From Mytilus galloprovincialis (taxonomy: Eukaryota; Mollusca; Bivalvia; Mytilida; Mytilidae), in the NCBI RefSeq assembly GCF_965363235.1, contig NC_134844.1:19698646-19762645 (forward strand): a stretch of DNA of 64,000 bases. Reading direction: 5' to 3'. A program made the position numbers and the translations under genes. Each line of letters opens with the position of its first letter. The first letter of the stretch is position 1. Of this stretch, positions 34,001 through 42,000 are shown one piece after another. Below the pieces are notes generated by a model, which was not told the DNA's origin, made no database searches, and worked only from the letters and a program-made list of their open reading frames with translations.

Positions 34001-36403
34001 CCATATTAACTAAGCTTAGATTTTAAGTGAAATTTAAAAAATTAAACTTACAAAAGCTCTGTATTTTACATTTCAAGGATGTAGGTTTTATTATCATTTC
34101 CTTCATAGAATACACATTGGTGCACAAGGTAGACAAGAGGCCTATTGCTTGGCTAACATTTACTGAATTAGGTACCCATTGACTACTACATGTACCTTCA
34201 ATAAGTAAATTTTAAGTCACTGCTGAATGTCCACATATGAAATGATTAATGTTGAATGTCAATTTATTTTTAGTGTTTTGTGATTTAAATTGTGAAAACC
34301 AAGTTACTTTAGCCATTCAGTTTTAGTGAAGTTTTATAAACAACAGTCAAGATGCAGGAGTCCGTTTCACAAAAGATAAATGATGACTAAGTTAGATTGC
34401 AAGTCATGAACAATTCAGTATATCCTAGGATCAATCTCTGTTAAGTTTTAATCAAATATATATTATATCAAGACCTTATTAAGAATATGTAGAGCTTACT
34501 GGAATAAAGTTTAAAATATTTTGCCTGCTTTGTATCTTCCAGGCAGTGGTTAGAAATTCAGAAATTGCGAAATAAAGTTAAAAAGAAGATTGACACCAAA
34601 GCCAGTAAAGGAAGAAAGACGAGGTAATTATTATAAGTAAGACTGTTTTTGTTATTTAGAAAAGAAGGAAGTTATGGATATGATAGTGTAAGTCTTGTTT
34701 CTACAAAGCAATTGACCTAAATACATTAGATACAAAAAGGACATGAAAATAAATCAAGTCTAAAAATAGAACACCATTGCCAAAAACCCAAAAAGTCCAC
34801 AAAACACTACACTTAAAACAAACCAACCAACACAGGAGAACTGGTTTTACCTGTAAGATTTGTGTTAAACCTGGTGATAAGATAAACCAACGAAAACTTT
34901 CATTGTAATGCTATTAAAATGAATCAGCTACCAAACACTGCGCTTGAAACTTTGTGAGACTATTTATAGCACACATCCTTTTATTTTTTTTTTTTTTTAT
35001 CAACCACCTGCTCTAGCATTGTGATTGATATTATGTCTTTTGTCTATTCTACAATAAATATTTTAATGGAATATTTCTTTATTAAGTTCTTATATACAAC
35101 TATTAATGAAGTTTTTAGCTAATATAACTTAAATAATTTGTTAATTGTTATTTCAGGTACAATGCACATTCAAAACTTGTAAGTTTTATGGCACCAATGG
35201 ACAACATAACATGGACAGATGAATCTAAGTAAGTGTGAAATGGATTATTCTTTTCTTACTTCTGATAATTATTGAAGTTCTATTTATGTGTCAAATTCAT
35301 ATTCAGCAATTTGACTCAAATTCTTATATTTGATATATAATCAACTAAAACATACCCAGTATATAAAACATTACCAAAAGTATTTGTATTTTTGATTCAC
35401 ATTAGACTAGACTGCCTTTTATTAGCCATTGAGATGACTTAGAATACTGATGATCTATGACATGAGATATACATAAGTATTTTCAAGCACACTCATATGT
35501 AAAATGGCAATTTTTCTGGGTCTGTTTGATTTCATGTCATAGATTAAAAAAAATATGTAAATAGTTCTTACCTGTATAAGGATGATTTTTTTGTGGGTCA
35601 AATCGATAAAAAAAATAGTTCTTCTCTGTGACTTCCTTATTTAATTTTCATGTTGACTTTCTTTTCATTTAATTATTTAACATGTTAAGAATATGCAGAA
35701 CCCATACCCATATGGAGGGTTAAATTGAGATTTGCATGAAGAATAAGTATAGATTATAACATGGCCTTTTCCATATTGGCCCTGGTATCATCCCGAGACT
35801 CCCATATCGGCCTCGAGGCTTAAGCCGAGGGCCGATATGGGTCGAGGGATGATACCAGGGCCAATATGGAAAAGACATGTTATAATCTATTTATCACATA
35901 TCTAAGTTCTGCAGAATAGAGACACAAAGTTCAATTATTACAATTTAATGAAACATAACAGGTAAAATTTTAAATTTTGTATCACAAAAGTGTCGTTAAG
36001 TACGCATTGATGTGACGTCATTTGGAATCAGGGCGCAATATGAATATCGTCTTTTTTGCCACGGGCAATTTTGAGGTTATTGCATATGCAAAACCCAACG
36101 TATTCGTAACAAATATGTGATAATATAGAATATGGAATAAAATAATTGTAAACATTAAGGATAGATTGAACAAATTGAAATTGCTTGGCTAAAACAAATC
36201 TTCACCTTAAATATTTGACAGTGGACAGATAGTTTGTAATAAATAGAAATGTGTAGTGAAAGATCATTGAGTATATAAAGTTTTTCTTTTACAGAGATGA
36301 CTTGTTTAAATCGTTGTTTGGGAAAAGATACCAGTCTGAAAAAGAGACCGTGAAATTGAATGGAACTAACTTGTCTGAACAGGGAACTGTGGATGAAAGC
36401 TGA
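13012..36403 (+). CDS. AATF: AATF / Che-1 / Bfr2 homologue, whole gene span (14 coding exons)
   Basis: Joining 14 exons (listed below) gives 1773 bases, 590 residues plus stop, with all 13 junctions in phase. In order: short N-terminal helix segment ([11 protein letters not shown]); a [11 protein letters not shown] motif conserved in AATF; two acidic Asp/Glu-Ser blocks (about residues 84-218); the AATF/Che-1 domain from [14 protein letters not shown] (about 245-385, including basic [17 protein letters not shown]); then the C-terminal TRAUB region with [36 protein letters not shown] and a final SLFGK. Human AATF is 560 residues with the same order. The family works in the nucleolus in small-subunit rRNA processing, and in vertebrates also as an RNA polymerase II-binding, anti-apoptotic cofactor. 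Introns make up over 90% of the gene and are full of transposons. Confidence 0.93.
13145..14155 (+). pseudogene. decayed non-LTR retrotransposon fragment split by a MITE
   Basis: In AATF intron 1. Starts inside the RT domain ([10 protein letters not shown], then a stop where Trp is expected, then [15 protein letters not shown]), continues with [25 protein letters not shown], and after the MITE resumes with [12 protein letters not shown] and [10 protein letters not shown] to a stop near 14154. This is the C-terminal RT tail of a Jockey/CR1-type LINE. 5'-truncated, one nonsense change, otherwise fairly intact. Removing the MITE plus one TTA restores the frame exactly (CCT TAA GAC becomes CTT AAG ACA in frame). 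Confidence 0.85.
13510..13792 (+). mobile_element. 283-bp Harbinger-type MITE in the LINE
   Basis: Ends are inverted repeats of about 45 bases beginning GGCAGCAACCATTTGATTTT followed by a G-run. TTA flanks both sides (13507-13509, 13793-13795). A 3-bp TTA duplication is the PIF/Harbinger signature. The interior has T-runs and a small CGCCTGCGGCG hairpin (about 13573). Open frames across it are shadows. Confidence 0.85.
14199..15058. mobile_element. element with inverted clusters of GTCAAATCGGCACCTGG motif and 9-bp target duplication
   Basis: A 9-bp direct repeat GTAGATACG (14199-14207 and 15050-15058) flanks an 842-bp segment. Its left 80 bases carry four motifs of the GTCAAATCGGCACC type; its right 120 bases (from about 14930) carry seven in the opposite orientation with small variations (TTAAATCGG, GTCAAATTGG, CACCTGG/CATCTGG). 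No coding frame inside. A 9-bp duplication points to a Mutator-like non-autonomous element, an inference from duplication length only. Lies in AATF intron 1. Confidence 0.75.
15069..15240. mobile_element. hairpin MITE ('aatgcttctttttgtaac' family)
   Basis: Two inverted halves: 'ttgaatgcttctttttgta' through 'gtaaaagtgttgac' and the complement back to 'gcatttaattcttaa'. A second full copy is at 28197-28336 and a half copy inside 12185-12317. Confidence 0.75.
15167..15302 (-). repeat. right arm of inverted repeat around AATF exon 1
   Basis: Inverse of 12185-12317; covers the right half of the hairpin MITE and 60 bases beyond it, so the duplicated segment is larger than the MITE itself. Confidence 0.75.
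15303..16216. other. AATF intron 1, remaining part
   Basis: No further mobile element delimited. An 88-codon minus-strand frame (15647-15913) and a 113-codon plus frame entering exon 2 from intron sequence are discounted. Confidence 0.5.
16217..16381 (+). CDS. AATF: AATF exon 2
   Basis: Acceptor after TCTATATTCAG, donor G|GTAAGA. Encodes residues about 28-83, including [16 protein letters not shown], which matches the DKRYCGKTTSRK stretch of vertebrate AATF and is the most diagnostic N-terminal motif. Confidence 0.92.
17196..17305 (+). repeat. dispersed mussel repeat ('gatgtggtatgagtgcc' family)
   Basis: 'agaagatgtggtatgagtgc' then 'caatgagacaactctcca' and 'aggtcaaagtacagtctt'. Other copies: 32719-32880, 45217-45335, 53382-53515 and 63245-63372 on the minus strand; fragments near 16650, 19741, 28611, 39458 and 49385. 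SINE-like in size and spread, but I saw no convincing tRNA-derived head. Confidence 0.65.
17459..17669 (+). CDS. AATF: AATF exon 3 (acidic)
   Basis: Acceptor TTTTATAG|GG; donor AG|GTTATA, a weak match to consensus. Encodes residues about 84-153, rich in Asp/Glu/Ser ([20 protein letters not shown]), ending ESKPGFR. Acidic, low-complexity tracts are typical of AATF. If the weak donor were skipped the frame would stop one codon later. Confidence 0.88.
18203..18396 (+). CDS. AATF: AATF exon 4 (acidic)
   Basis: Acceptor CATGTTTAG; donor ATGG|GTATAA. Encodes residues about 154-218: [15 protein letters not shown] then a run of Glu/Asp/Ser/Gly to EEEEQSIM. Phase 1 at the 3' end fits exon 5. Antisense Ser-rich frame is a shadow. 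Confidence 0.88.
18637..18700 (+). repeat. fragment of the 'cgagaaattcccgca' repeat
   Basis: 'gcgagaaaatcccgcacg' then 'ctggcttcaactggcccc', a short piece of the family at 2518-2660, within AATF intron 4. Confidence 0.45.
18740..18817 (+). CDS. AATF: AATF exon 5
   Basis: Acceptor TTTTTATAG; donor G|GTATAC. Encodes [20 protein letters not shown] to KQQLG, matching the vertebrate V-EEVEKG-AVKNQ segment that opens the conserved domain. Confidence 0.88.
19137..19294. repeat. long imperfect hairpin in AATF intron 5
   Basis: Arms of about 60 bases ('gaggggtatttgcgaaaaat' at about 19161 against its inverse at about 19243) separated by roughly 35 bases. Probably a small foldback element. Confidence 0.65.
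19590..19727 (+). CDS. AATF: AATF exon 6
   Basis: Acceptor AATTTCAG; donor A|GTAAGG. Encodes [20 protein letters not shown] onward to FKESAAD, the best conserved stretch of the AATF/Che-1 domain (vertebrate [14 protein letters not shown]). Confidence 0.95.
20462..20562. repeat. imperfect hairpin in AATF intron 6
   Basis: 'cagattatcattagtcatct' is roughly inverted by 'agatgatcaacgataatct'; the loop holds 'cgcttgag/ctcaagcg'-type words, also inverted, including the nearby 'ctactcgcttgagattg' at 20352. Confidence 0.5.
20584..20680 (+). CDS. AATF: AATF exon 7
   Basis: Acceptor ATTTTGTAG; donor CA|GTAAGT. Encodes [20 protein letters not shown] then [11 protein letters not shown], matching the vertebrate KALLKALVGLQEELL helix. 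Confidence 0.92.
20735..20935 (+). repeat. dispersed mussel repeat ('agataccagagggacagtc' family)
   Basis: I recognise this as an abundant mussel repeat: 'agataccagagggacagtca', 'gccatggctaaaaataaaa', 'acacaagacacaacatagaa', 'gtgatctcc'. A diverged copy is at 22072-22170, just after AATF exon 8. Confidence 0.55.
20958..21147. mobile_element. MITE with ~45-bp inverted ends, copy 1
   Basis: Left end 'attaaaacatgcatggtacc' with 'aagggaaggcact', right end its diverged inverse 'tgtcttccctgggtttt'. Same family as 21261-21452; AATF intron 7. Confidence 0.6.
21261..21452. mobile_element. MITE with ~45-bp inverted ends, copy 2
   Basis: 'agggctgttccattaaaac' then 'catggtacccagggaaggca' at left and the inverse at right ('tgccttccctgggtccc' then 'atggaacagctctt'). 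The two copies lie in the same orientation 113 bases apart. Confidence 0.75.
21868..22050 (+). CDS. AATF: AATF exon 8
   Basis: Acceptor GTATTTTAG; donor AG|GTAAAC. Encodes an acidic patch ([16 protein letters not shown]) followed by basic [18 protein letters not shown] and DFQTF, matching vertebrate AKRKLEMEDYPSFMAKR. A mixed acidic/basic linker that probably includes nuclear or nucleolar targeting residues. Confidence 0.94.
22777..24733 (+). mobile_element. Helentron-like satellite-bearing element, copy 1
   Basis: Starts ATACGACCGCAAAATTTG, ends with inverted GCGGTCGTATAA, a GC hairpin and CATCTGGTT. In order: gtcgtcgtc run; four units of about 160 bases ('tttatgaccacaaaagga' type, 22843-23450); alternating ~130-base units ('ggggttctttgatatg' type, 23455-23990); several hairpin units of 'attgtgcaatagcaag' (24000-24180); unique tail. 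No coding capacity; a 142-codon minus frame is a satellite by-product. Subterminal inverted repeats, internal tandem array, 3' hairpin and insertion after a T-run without target duplication fit non-autonomous Helentrons. Confidence 0.6.
25301..27325 (+). mobile_element. Helentron-like satellite-bearing element, copy 2
   Basis: Same layout and mostly the same sequence as copy 1, with a longer gtcgtcgtcg run (about 25350-25386) and more 'attgtgcaatagcaag' hairpin units (26560-26760). Ends GCGCCCTGCGGAGCATCTGGTT-type tail, after which the host repeat resumes. Confidence 0.6.
27856..27964 (+). CDS. AATF: AATF exon 9
   Basis: Acceptor ATCATTACAG; donor CAG|GTAAGA. Encodes [20 protein letters not shown] then [14 protein letters not shown], matching vertebrate RTLQKWHDKTKLASGKL. 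It follows the 5.8-kb repeat-filled intron 8. Confidence 0.95.
28197..28336. mobile_element. hairpin MITE ('aatgcttctttttgtaac' family), second copy
   Basis: Same inverted halves as 15069-15240 ('cttcatagggttgtaaaa' against 'ttttacaccccaatgaag'), in AATF intron 9. Confidence 0.75.
28664..30853 (+). mobile_element. Helentron-like satellite-bearing element, copy 3 (diverged)
   Basis: Starts ATACGACCGCAAAAATAA in the T-run of a 'gagttgtctcattg' repeat and ends GCGCCCTGCGGAGCACCTGGTT-type tail. Internal units of about 180 bases ('aattaggggcc..aagcattt') are more diverged than in copies 1 and 2. Another element (29738-30601) is nested inside. Confidence 0.6.
29738..30601 (+). mobile_element. 'atacgcccgtc' Helentron-like element nested in copy 3
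   Basis: Starts TATACGCCCGTCAAAATTTT, has the inverse GACGGGCGTAT close to its end, then GCGCTCATGGCGC hairpin and AGCTGTTTATT. Near the start is gtccgtccgtctgtcc; inside are four ~150-base units ('tgattattgcttaaaac' and 'ctgtatactttttggt' type). Second family member at 2766-3392. Confidence 0.65.
31346..32096. mobile_element. 751-bp TIR element, TA target duplication
   Basis: Inverted ends CTGTGAAAGTACTTTAATTC at left and its near-complement at right, continuing inward through 'cgtgggtatcaattttcgtgg'; the motif 'ttcgtgg' recurs several times near each end. TA flanks at 31344-31345 and 32097-32098. No coding frame. Ends and TA duplication suggest a Tc1/mariner-type non-autonomous element. 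In AATF intron 9. Confidence 0.75.
32580..32696 (+). CDS. AATF: AATF exon 10
   Basis: Acceptor TTTTGTTTAG; donor CTG|GTCAGT, weaker than the others. Encodes [20 protein letters not shown] then [10 protein letters not shown], matching vertebrate [26 protein letters not shown] almost residue for residue. Confidence 0.95.
32719..32880 (-). repeat. 'gatgtggtatgagtgcc' repeat, nearly full copy
   Basis: Read on minus: 'agatgtggtatgagtgccaa' to 'gagccctggctcac' and 'agcaagctataaagggccc'. Starts 22 bases after AATF exon 10. Confidence 0.65.
33230..33366 (+). CDS. AATF: AATF exon 11 (TRAUB region)
   Basis: Acceptor AATTAACAG; donor AG|GTATAT. Encodes [20 protein letters not shown] and [15 protein letters not shown] to AIS, matching vertebrate [21 protein letters not shown]. 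This is the core of the C-terminal TRAUB domain. Confidence 0.96.
33581..33705 (+). repeat. 25-bp tandem repeat, 5 identical units
   Basis: Unit AAAGTCCATATATAAGTTCA plus CTGAC, five copies with no visible change, in AATF intron 11. Perfect identity suggests recent expansion; copy number is likely polymorphic. Confidence 0.95.
34543..34623 (+). CDS. AATF: AATF exon 12
   Basis: Acceptor ATCTTCCAG; donor AG|GTAATT. Encodes [20 protein letters not shown] then SKGRKT, matching vertebrate [26 protein letters not shown]. Confidence 0.95.
35157..35228 (+). CDS. AATF: AATF exon 13
   Basis: Acceptor TTATTTCAG; donor AA|GTAAGT. Encodes [20 protein letters not shown] then DES, matching vertebrate KLLSFMAPIDH. 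Confidence 0.94.
35751..35888. repeat. near-perfect hairpin in AATF intron 13
   Basis: 'agattataacatg..cctttt' and 'ccatattggccctggtatca' are inverted at the right end; inside, 'cccatatcggcc' against 'ggccgatatggg'. About 138 bases, likely a foldback MITE. Confidence 0.8.
36295..36403 (+). CDS. AATF: AATF exon 14 (stop)
   Basis: Acceptor TTCTTTTACAG. Encodes [20 protein letters not shown] and a short tail to DES, then TGA at 36401-36403. The vertebrate equivalent is ELYRSLFGQL; the extra 25 residues after SLFGK are not conserved to my knowledge. Confidence 0.92.
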
Positions 36404-36452
36404 CATCTTTAGCTGATAACAGATAGAAAACATTGATCTTTTTAATTGATAT

Positions 36453-36458
36453 AATAAA
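36453..36458 (+). terminator. AATF polyadenylation signal
   Basis: AATAAA 50 bases after the stop; a second AATAAA lies at about 36539. Either would give a very short 3' UTR. Confidence 0.65.
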
Positions 36459-36469
36459 GTGCAATTATA

Positions 36470-37479
36470 AATCTCCTTTTTCATATTTTGACAAGTATAC
36501 TATTGATCATGGTGAAGAGTCTTTTATTTTTTCAGTTGAATAAATGATGACTATTGAGTTATATGATGATGACTAATGACTGCTTTTAAATGTGCTAGTT
36601 TACAAGGTAACAGTTTGCAAGCAGACATTTCACCTAACTCAGAAACATTATTCTGACCAATCTTTGCTGTTACACTTTAATGCCTTAGCCGAGAAGCAAC
36701 ATATACCAATTTAAAAGTCTTTGGTTTGACCGGCCAGGGTTTGAACATATCACCTCCCGCACTGGAGGAGAACATGCTACCAGGAAACCACCGAAGCAGT
36801 TCTGAGTTACATTAAAGCTCATGAGTCAAAAACAGACTGAAATTGCCATTGCAGAAAAAAAAATATCAATAGCCAAATAACAATTAACAACAACAAAAAT
36901 GTGGAAAACTGATTATTTGCCTGAATTTTCGTAGTCAAAGGACCATGACTCTACATAAAATCTTTGGACAGGAAAAACCTTCTAACTTGATCTGTAACCG
37001 GTCATGATAAAACCATGTACCAAATATCAAATCAATATCCTCAATTATGACAAAAAAAGTTGTGGAAAAACAATAAATAACTTGTATGAATTTTTCGAAA
37101 GACCAAGGACCATAACTCTGCACAAAATAATAAGACAGGAATAAAATACAAACTTGATCTTTAACTGCTCATGATCAAACTAAATACTAAGTATCAAATC
37201 AAAATCTTCAAGCATGAAGAAAAAGTATGGAAAACTGATTTGGTGGACAGAGATTGCAAACCTGTTGTCCCATTCGAGTTCAACAGTAGGGAACTAATAA
37301 GGAAGTACTAGAATTTCACATAACAAAAAAAAAAACATTAAATAAAGCAGTTGCTGAATAATGACGAGAAGTGCACACGCTGAAAAGTATCGCATGTTTG
37401 AGTTGTCATTGAATTTATGTTGAAAGTCCAACATGAAGTTTTTACCACAAGTATAAAATAAACTTAGCATTATCAATGT
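36470..37479. other. intergenic, no gene seen
   Basis: AT-rich; a roughly 130-base unit around 'aaatatcaaatcaatatcct' recurs at about 36900-37050 and 37080-37230, probably a diverged repeat. No coding support. Confidence 0.4.
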
Positions 37480-39090
37480 TCTATGATAATGAGGTTATGG
37501 TCAGATGATCCAGACCACCATACAGTCATTCAATTCACCAAATATAGTTGACATGTTGCTTTAAGTATCTGATAGACTCACAAAATTACAAAAATGTATC
37601 ATTGACCAATGAACCATGAAAATGATGTCAAGGTCAGATAAAGCATACAAGACCGACATGTACACCTGAAAATTATTTCATTCACCAATCATGATAAAGT
37701 TTCTGACACTAAATAAATGTGGTCAAATATCTTACAAATCTAATGTGCGATACTGGGCATTGAAGATTTCTTCATGAAAACTTTTCAAAAACAAGAAATT
37801 TCAAAAAATTTGGGAAAAAAATATGAACCACTTTAAAAAAAAAAATTGGACCAGCCCCAACTTTTTGAATCCCCTTGGAGCATTTTAAACCATCCAACTC
37901 AATCCCAGTCTTTCCTTTGTAGTATGGAACCATTGTAAGGGAGGTAACTCTAATGCAAAAAACAAACACAGAAAAATCAATTCTGTGTATATAAAAATTT
38001 ATTACAACTGAGCCCTTTGATATACACTTACAATTTCAGGCAATTCTATACATTGCTCCACAAGTATTGTCTAGACACTAGAAAAATGCTTATTTGGGCC
38101 CATTTTTGACCCCTTATTCCTTAACCATAGGGACCAACCTTCCTTTTGTTGTTTCAAACTTTGTGTTTAAATTTCATAGATTTATATTTACTGATACTAA
38201 AGTTATCGGCAAATTTCCAATTATACTAAAGTTATTGGCAAATTTCCAATTATGCTAAAAATATTGGCAAATTTCCAATTATACTAAAGCTATTGGCAAA
38301 TTTCCAATGGAGTTTATTATACTAAAGTTATTAGCAAATTTCCAATGGAGTTTATTATACTAAAGTTATTGGCAAATTCCAATGGAGTTTATTATACTAA
38401 AGTTATTGGCAAATTTCCATTGGAGTTTATTATACTAAAGTTATTGGCAAATTTCCAATACACATATATTTAAAAGCTGTGTGAGGTAATTCAAACATAA
38501 CTTTTGGATTACCTCCCTTACTGCGTTCAAATTGTCTTATCTCCTTTCAACCAGAAAAAAACCTTGTTTTCCCCCTAATTCATAAATAGTTTGAGCCATA
38601 ACCCCCCAAAGTCAATCCTAACCATCCCTTAGTAGTATGGAAACTTATGGTATAATTTCAGAGATTCATACACTTTAACACAAGTTATTGTCTTGAAACT
38701 ACAAAAATGCTTATTGGGGCCCTTTCTTGGCCTCTAATTCCTAAACAGTTAGGACAATAATCCCCAAAATCAATCCCAACTTTCCTTTAGAGGTTATAAA
38801 CCTTGTGTTAAAATTTTATTGATTTCTATATACTTATACTTAAGTTATTATCCGGAAACCGTCGGTCTTTTCGGACAACGCTGTCACCTCCGATGTGATA
38901 CCAATATACGACCAATTTTTTTTAAATCTTAGCGGTCATTTAAAAACTTAACATTAACCAATGAACCATGAAAATGAGGTCAAGGTCAGACGAAACCAGC
39001 CAGACTGACATGTACCCATTACCGTCATTTCATACACTACATTGGACATAAGACAGACATAAACTTCATAATGGGACATCTGCATACTAG
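37480..39090 (-). repeat. host satellite with a Helentron-like element, reverse orientation
   Basis: Outer parts (37480-37760, 38942-39090) are minus-strand units of the intron-8 satellite ('tgaccttgacctcattttca'). Between them, reading minus from about 38941, is a diverged 'atgaccgc..ggtcgtatattgg' element of the same family as 22777-24733. It sits after 'gttaagtttttaaa', the same position as in intron 8. I could not find its usual 3' end. Confidence 0.55.
38215..38462 (-). repeat. tandem repeat inside the element, about 8 units
   Basis: 'atactaaagttattggcaaa' + 'tttccaa' in units of 28 bases, the later units extended to about 36 by 'tggagtttatt'. Likely a local expansion of the element's own internal unit. 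Confidence 0.8.
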
Positions 39091-42000
39091 GTATGAAGCA
39101 TTCATGTTTTTCTTCCTTCTGAAATATAAAGCTTTATACCAATATTTAACTCTGCTGAATAGTAATACCAGTCACATACAGCAAATTTCATTGCAGGCAA
39201 GACAAAAATGACACCAAGTTCAATGGACAATTGAGACAAAGCCATAGTAATTTAAATAGTTGCCTTAACTGCTTGCAAGGTATGAAGATTGGCACCTGTC
39301 AAAAAGTTTAAACCAACTGCATTGGTTTGCACCTGTTGTCAGTCAAGAGCTGATGTTCAGGGGATTTTTTTATTGATGTGGTTCATTAGCGTTTCTTTTT
39401 TTTTATATAGATTGGACTGGTGGTTTTCCTGTTTGATTTGTTTACACTAGTCCATTTGGGGTCCTGTATAGCTTGCTGTTTTGGGTGTGAGCCAAGGCTC
39501 TGTGTCTTCTACCTACTGAAATATAAAGCTTTGTACAAATAGTTATAGCTGAACCAGGATAGTAATTGCAGTGAGACTAAAATGTGTGTAATCCTTCTAC
39601 ATCTTTAATTCTAACCCAAACATTTTTTGTATTTTCTTTTTTTCAATTTCACCCTTCATATCTCCATCATGAATATATTATCACAGTAAACTCAACACCA
39701 TGTTGAATGTATTATGAAAATAGTTCCAGCAACATCACATCAGTTTGTCTTTCAATTGTGAACCAAGGAAGGATGAGTGGTTGTTTATATTCCAGTGGCA
39801 AATATAAAGTATATTCAGGATGAGAACAGGTTTGTCACATAAATCAGAATTATCATGAAATAAATCAGTACCTTTACCATGTTAACATGGACACATTCAA
39901 CAAACACAATTAAAACATTGATTTGTATAATTTTATTCACATTTTTTACAACAGTTTTGCTAAAACTTTTTTTCAAATTTTATACAAAATGTATAATATC
40001 TCTAGGTTTTGTCAATAATGAATAGTAAGGCGTTAATTTTTATCTTTAAATTTTCTATGGAAACTTGTATTCTGTCATTTAACAGACATTCATGTTGGTT
40101 TGGAAACAACTGATTTAAAAAATAAATCTAATATTTTCATGCATTTAAATTTTGACTTTAATCAGGATTTCGTATTAAAAATTTTGAATTTTTTGTAAAA
40201 AGAAAAAAAAAGAAAAGTTCAAATTCACCTTTTTCAATTTCATAGTTGATTTGACAAACTGGCACAAACAGGCAAGTTCCTAGAAACCTTACTCTTCGGT
40301 AATTCAATTTAAAATAATAAATTATAACGTTCAAAAACAAAACTTAACAAATACTAAAATCTTGTAAAATACTCCAATGCCTCATGTAAAAATACAATGC
40401 AACAAAGTAATGTACCAATAGTCTGCCAAGAGTTTTATTTAATCGGATAAATGGTTCAATAGTATGTGACCTTCTACATTAAAATATTCAAATTTTGTAT
40501 TTTCTGCTTAAAAAATAGGTATTTCGCATCTATTCATAAAAATTTCAAAAAGGAAAATTGTATTAATTATTGGTTTACTTTTTGACGCATACATTTTTTT
40601 GGTACACAAATGTACTTCAAATTCTATAAAGCCAATGCTAAAATTATCATTATTTTCCGTTCACAGTTTTCCTATAATGTTAAAAATAATATCACAAGAA
40701 CATTAAGAAATGCACCAAAACAATGACATTTTAAAATGTCTAACTCCAATGATTTAGAGCCAATGATTATATTGATGTGTTAATTTACAATGAAATTATG
40801 TAGATTATTTTAGGAATAAACAATATTTTACACTTTCCAAGAAATGTTTTAAAAGATACTTGCTAAAACTATGTAGGATGTAAATAATGACATTAAAAAC
40901 TCCAAGCAGACAATGCACAATCTGACAAATGATCAAATTTTGATTCAGTACATGGATGTTCTAGACTGAGATAAGTAATCATCATGATGAATTTATTACA
41001 TATAAAAGAAACCAAGTTTTATCTTAGAGACACAAAGATGAAAGACTAATGAAAGCTTTGTTTGCAATTGCATAATGATTTTTCAAACAATGGAAATTTT
41101 AAGTTAGTAAAATATATCTACTGTTATTTTTATTTACAAAAAGAAATTTGTACAATTCATTCAGAGGAATGTTGAGGTACTAGTTTCAATATTTACAATT
41201 TCATGTTGATAAATTTAGAAATCTAAAGAAAAATGTATTATGTATCATGAAAAGCTGCCCTTGCATATATGACATGTTTCTCTATATATAATTTAAATTT
41301 TGTAGCCTACCAGTCATATTTATGTACTAAGTAGTAATATACTCCTCCCCCCTTTTTCCCCTATAAAACAGCTGTGCTATGGTTACCTTTATGAAACTCC
41401 AGGTATCACAATTGACAATTTTACTCAATCATTTCAAGCAGATAAAATAGGTTGTACTCATGTTGAAATAACATTGATCAGGGTTGTTCCGACATAAATT
41501 CAACCAGTTTTGACTGCTATGTTATCAAGAGTTATAGTATTTTGACAAGGAAAATGTTTCTCTACATAGAATAAAATTTCTCATTTCTGCCAGTCTTAAT
41601 TCTTTACTGACATACTGAGTACTGACATATCCCCCCTCCCACTTTCTAATGACTGTGCTATGGTTACCTTCACGAAACTGCAGGTATCAGAATTGAAATT
41701 TGAACTAAATCATTTAAAGCAGATAAAACAGGTTGTACTCATGTTGAATTTACATTGATTTTTGTTGGTTTCAATATAATTTCAACCATTCTTGACTACT
41801 GTGATATAAAGAGTTCTAGTATATTAACAAGGAAAATGAACTTGGTTTACTAATATTATTGGTTATTTATTTCTTCAATGCAATGGCTAAACAGTTTCAT
41901 AACATAGTAGATACATATTCTCATTATCAACATAATTCACATTATTTAAAAGTATAACAAATGTAAAACTGGAACTATACAATTCTTTGACAATTGGCAG

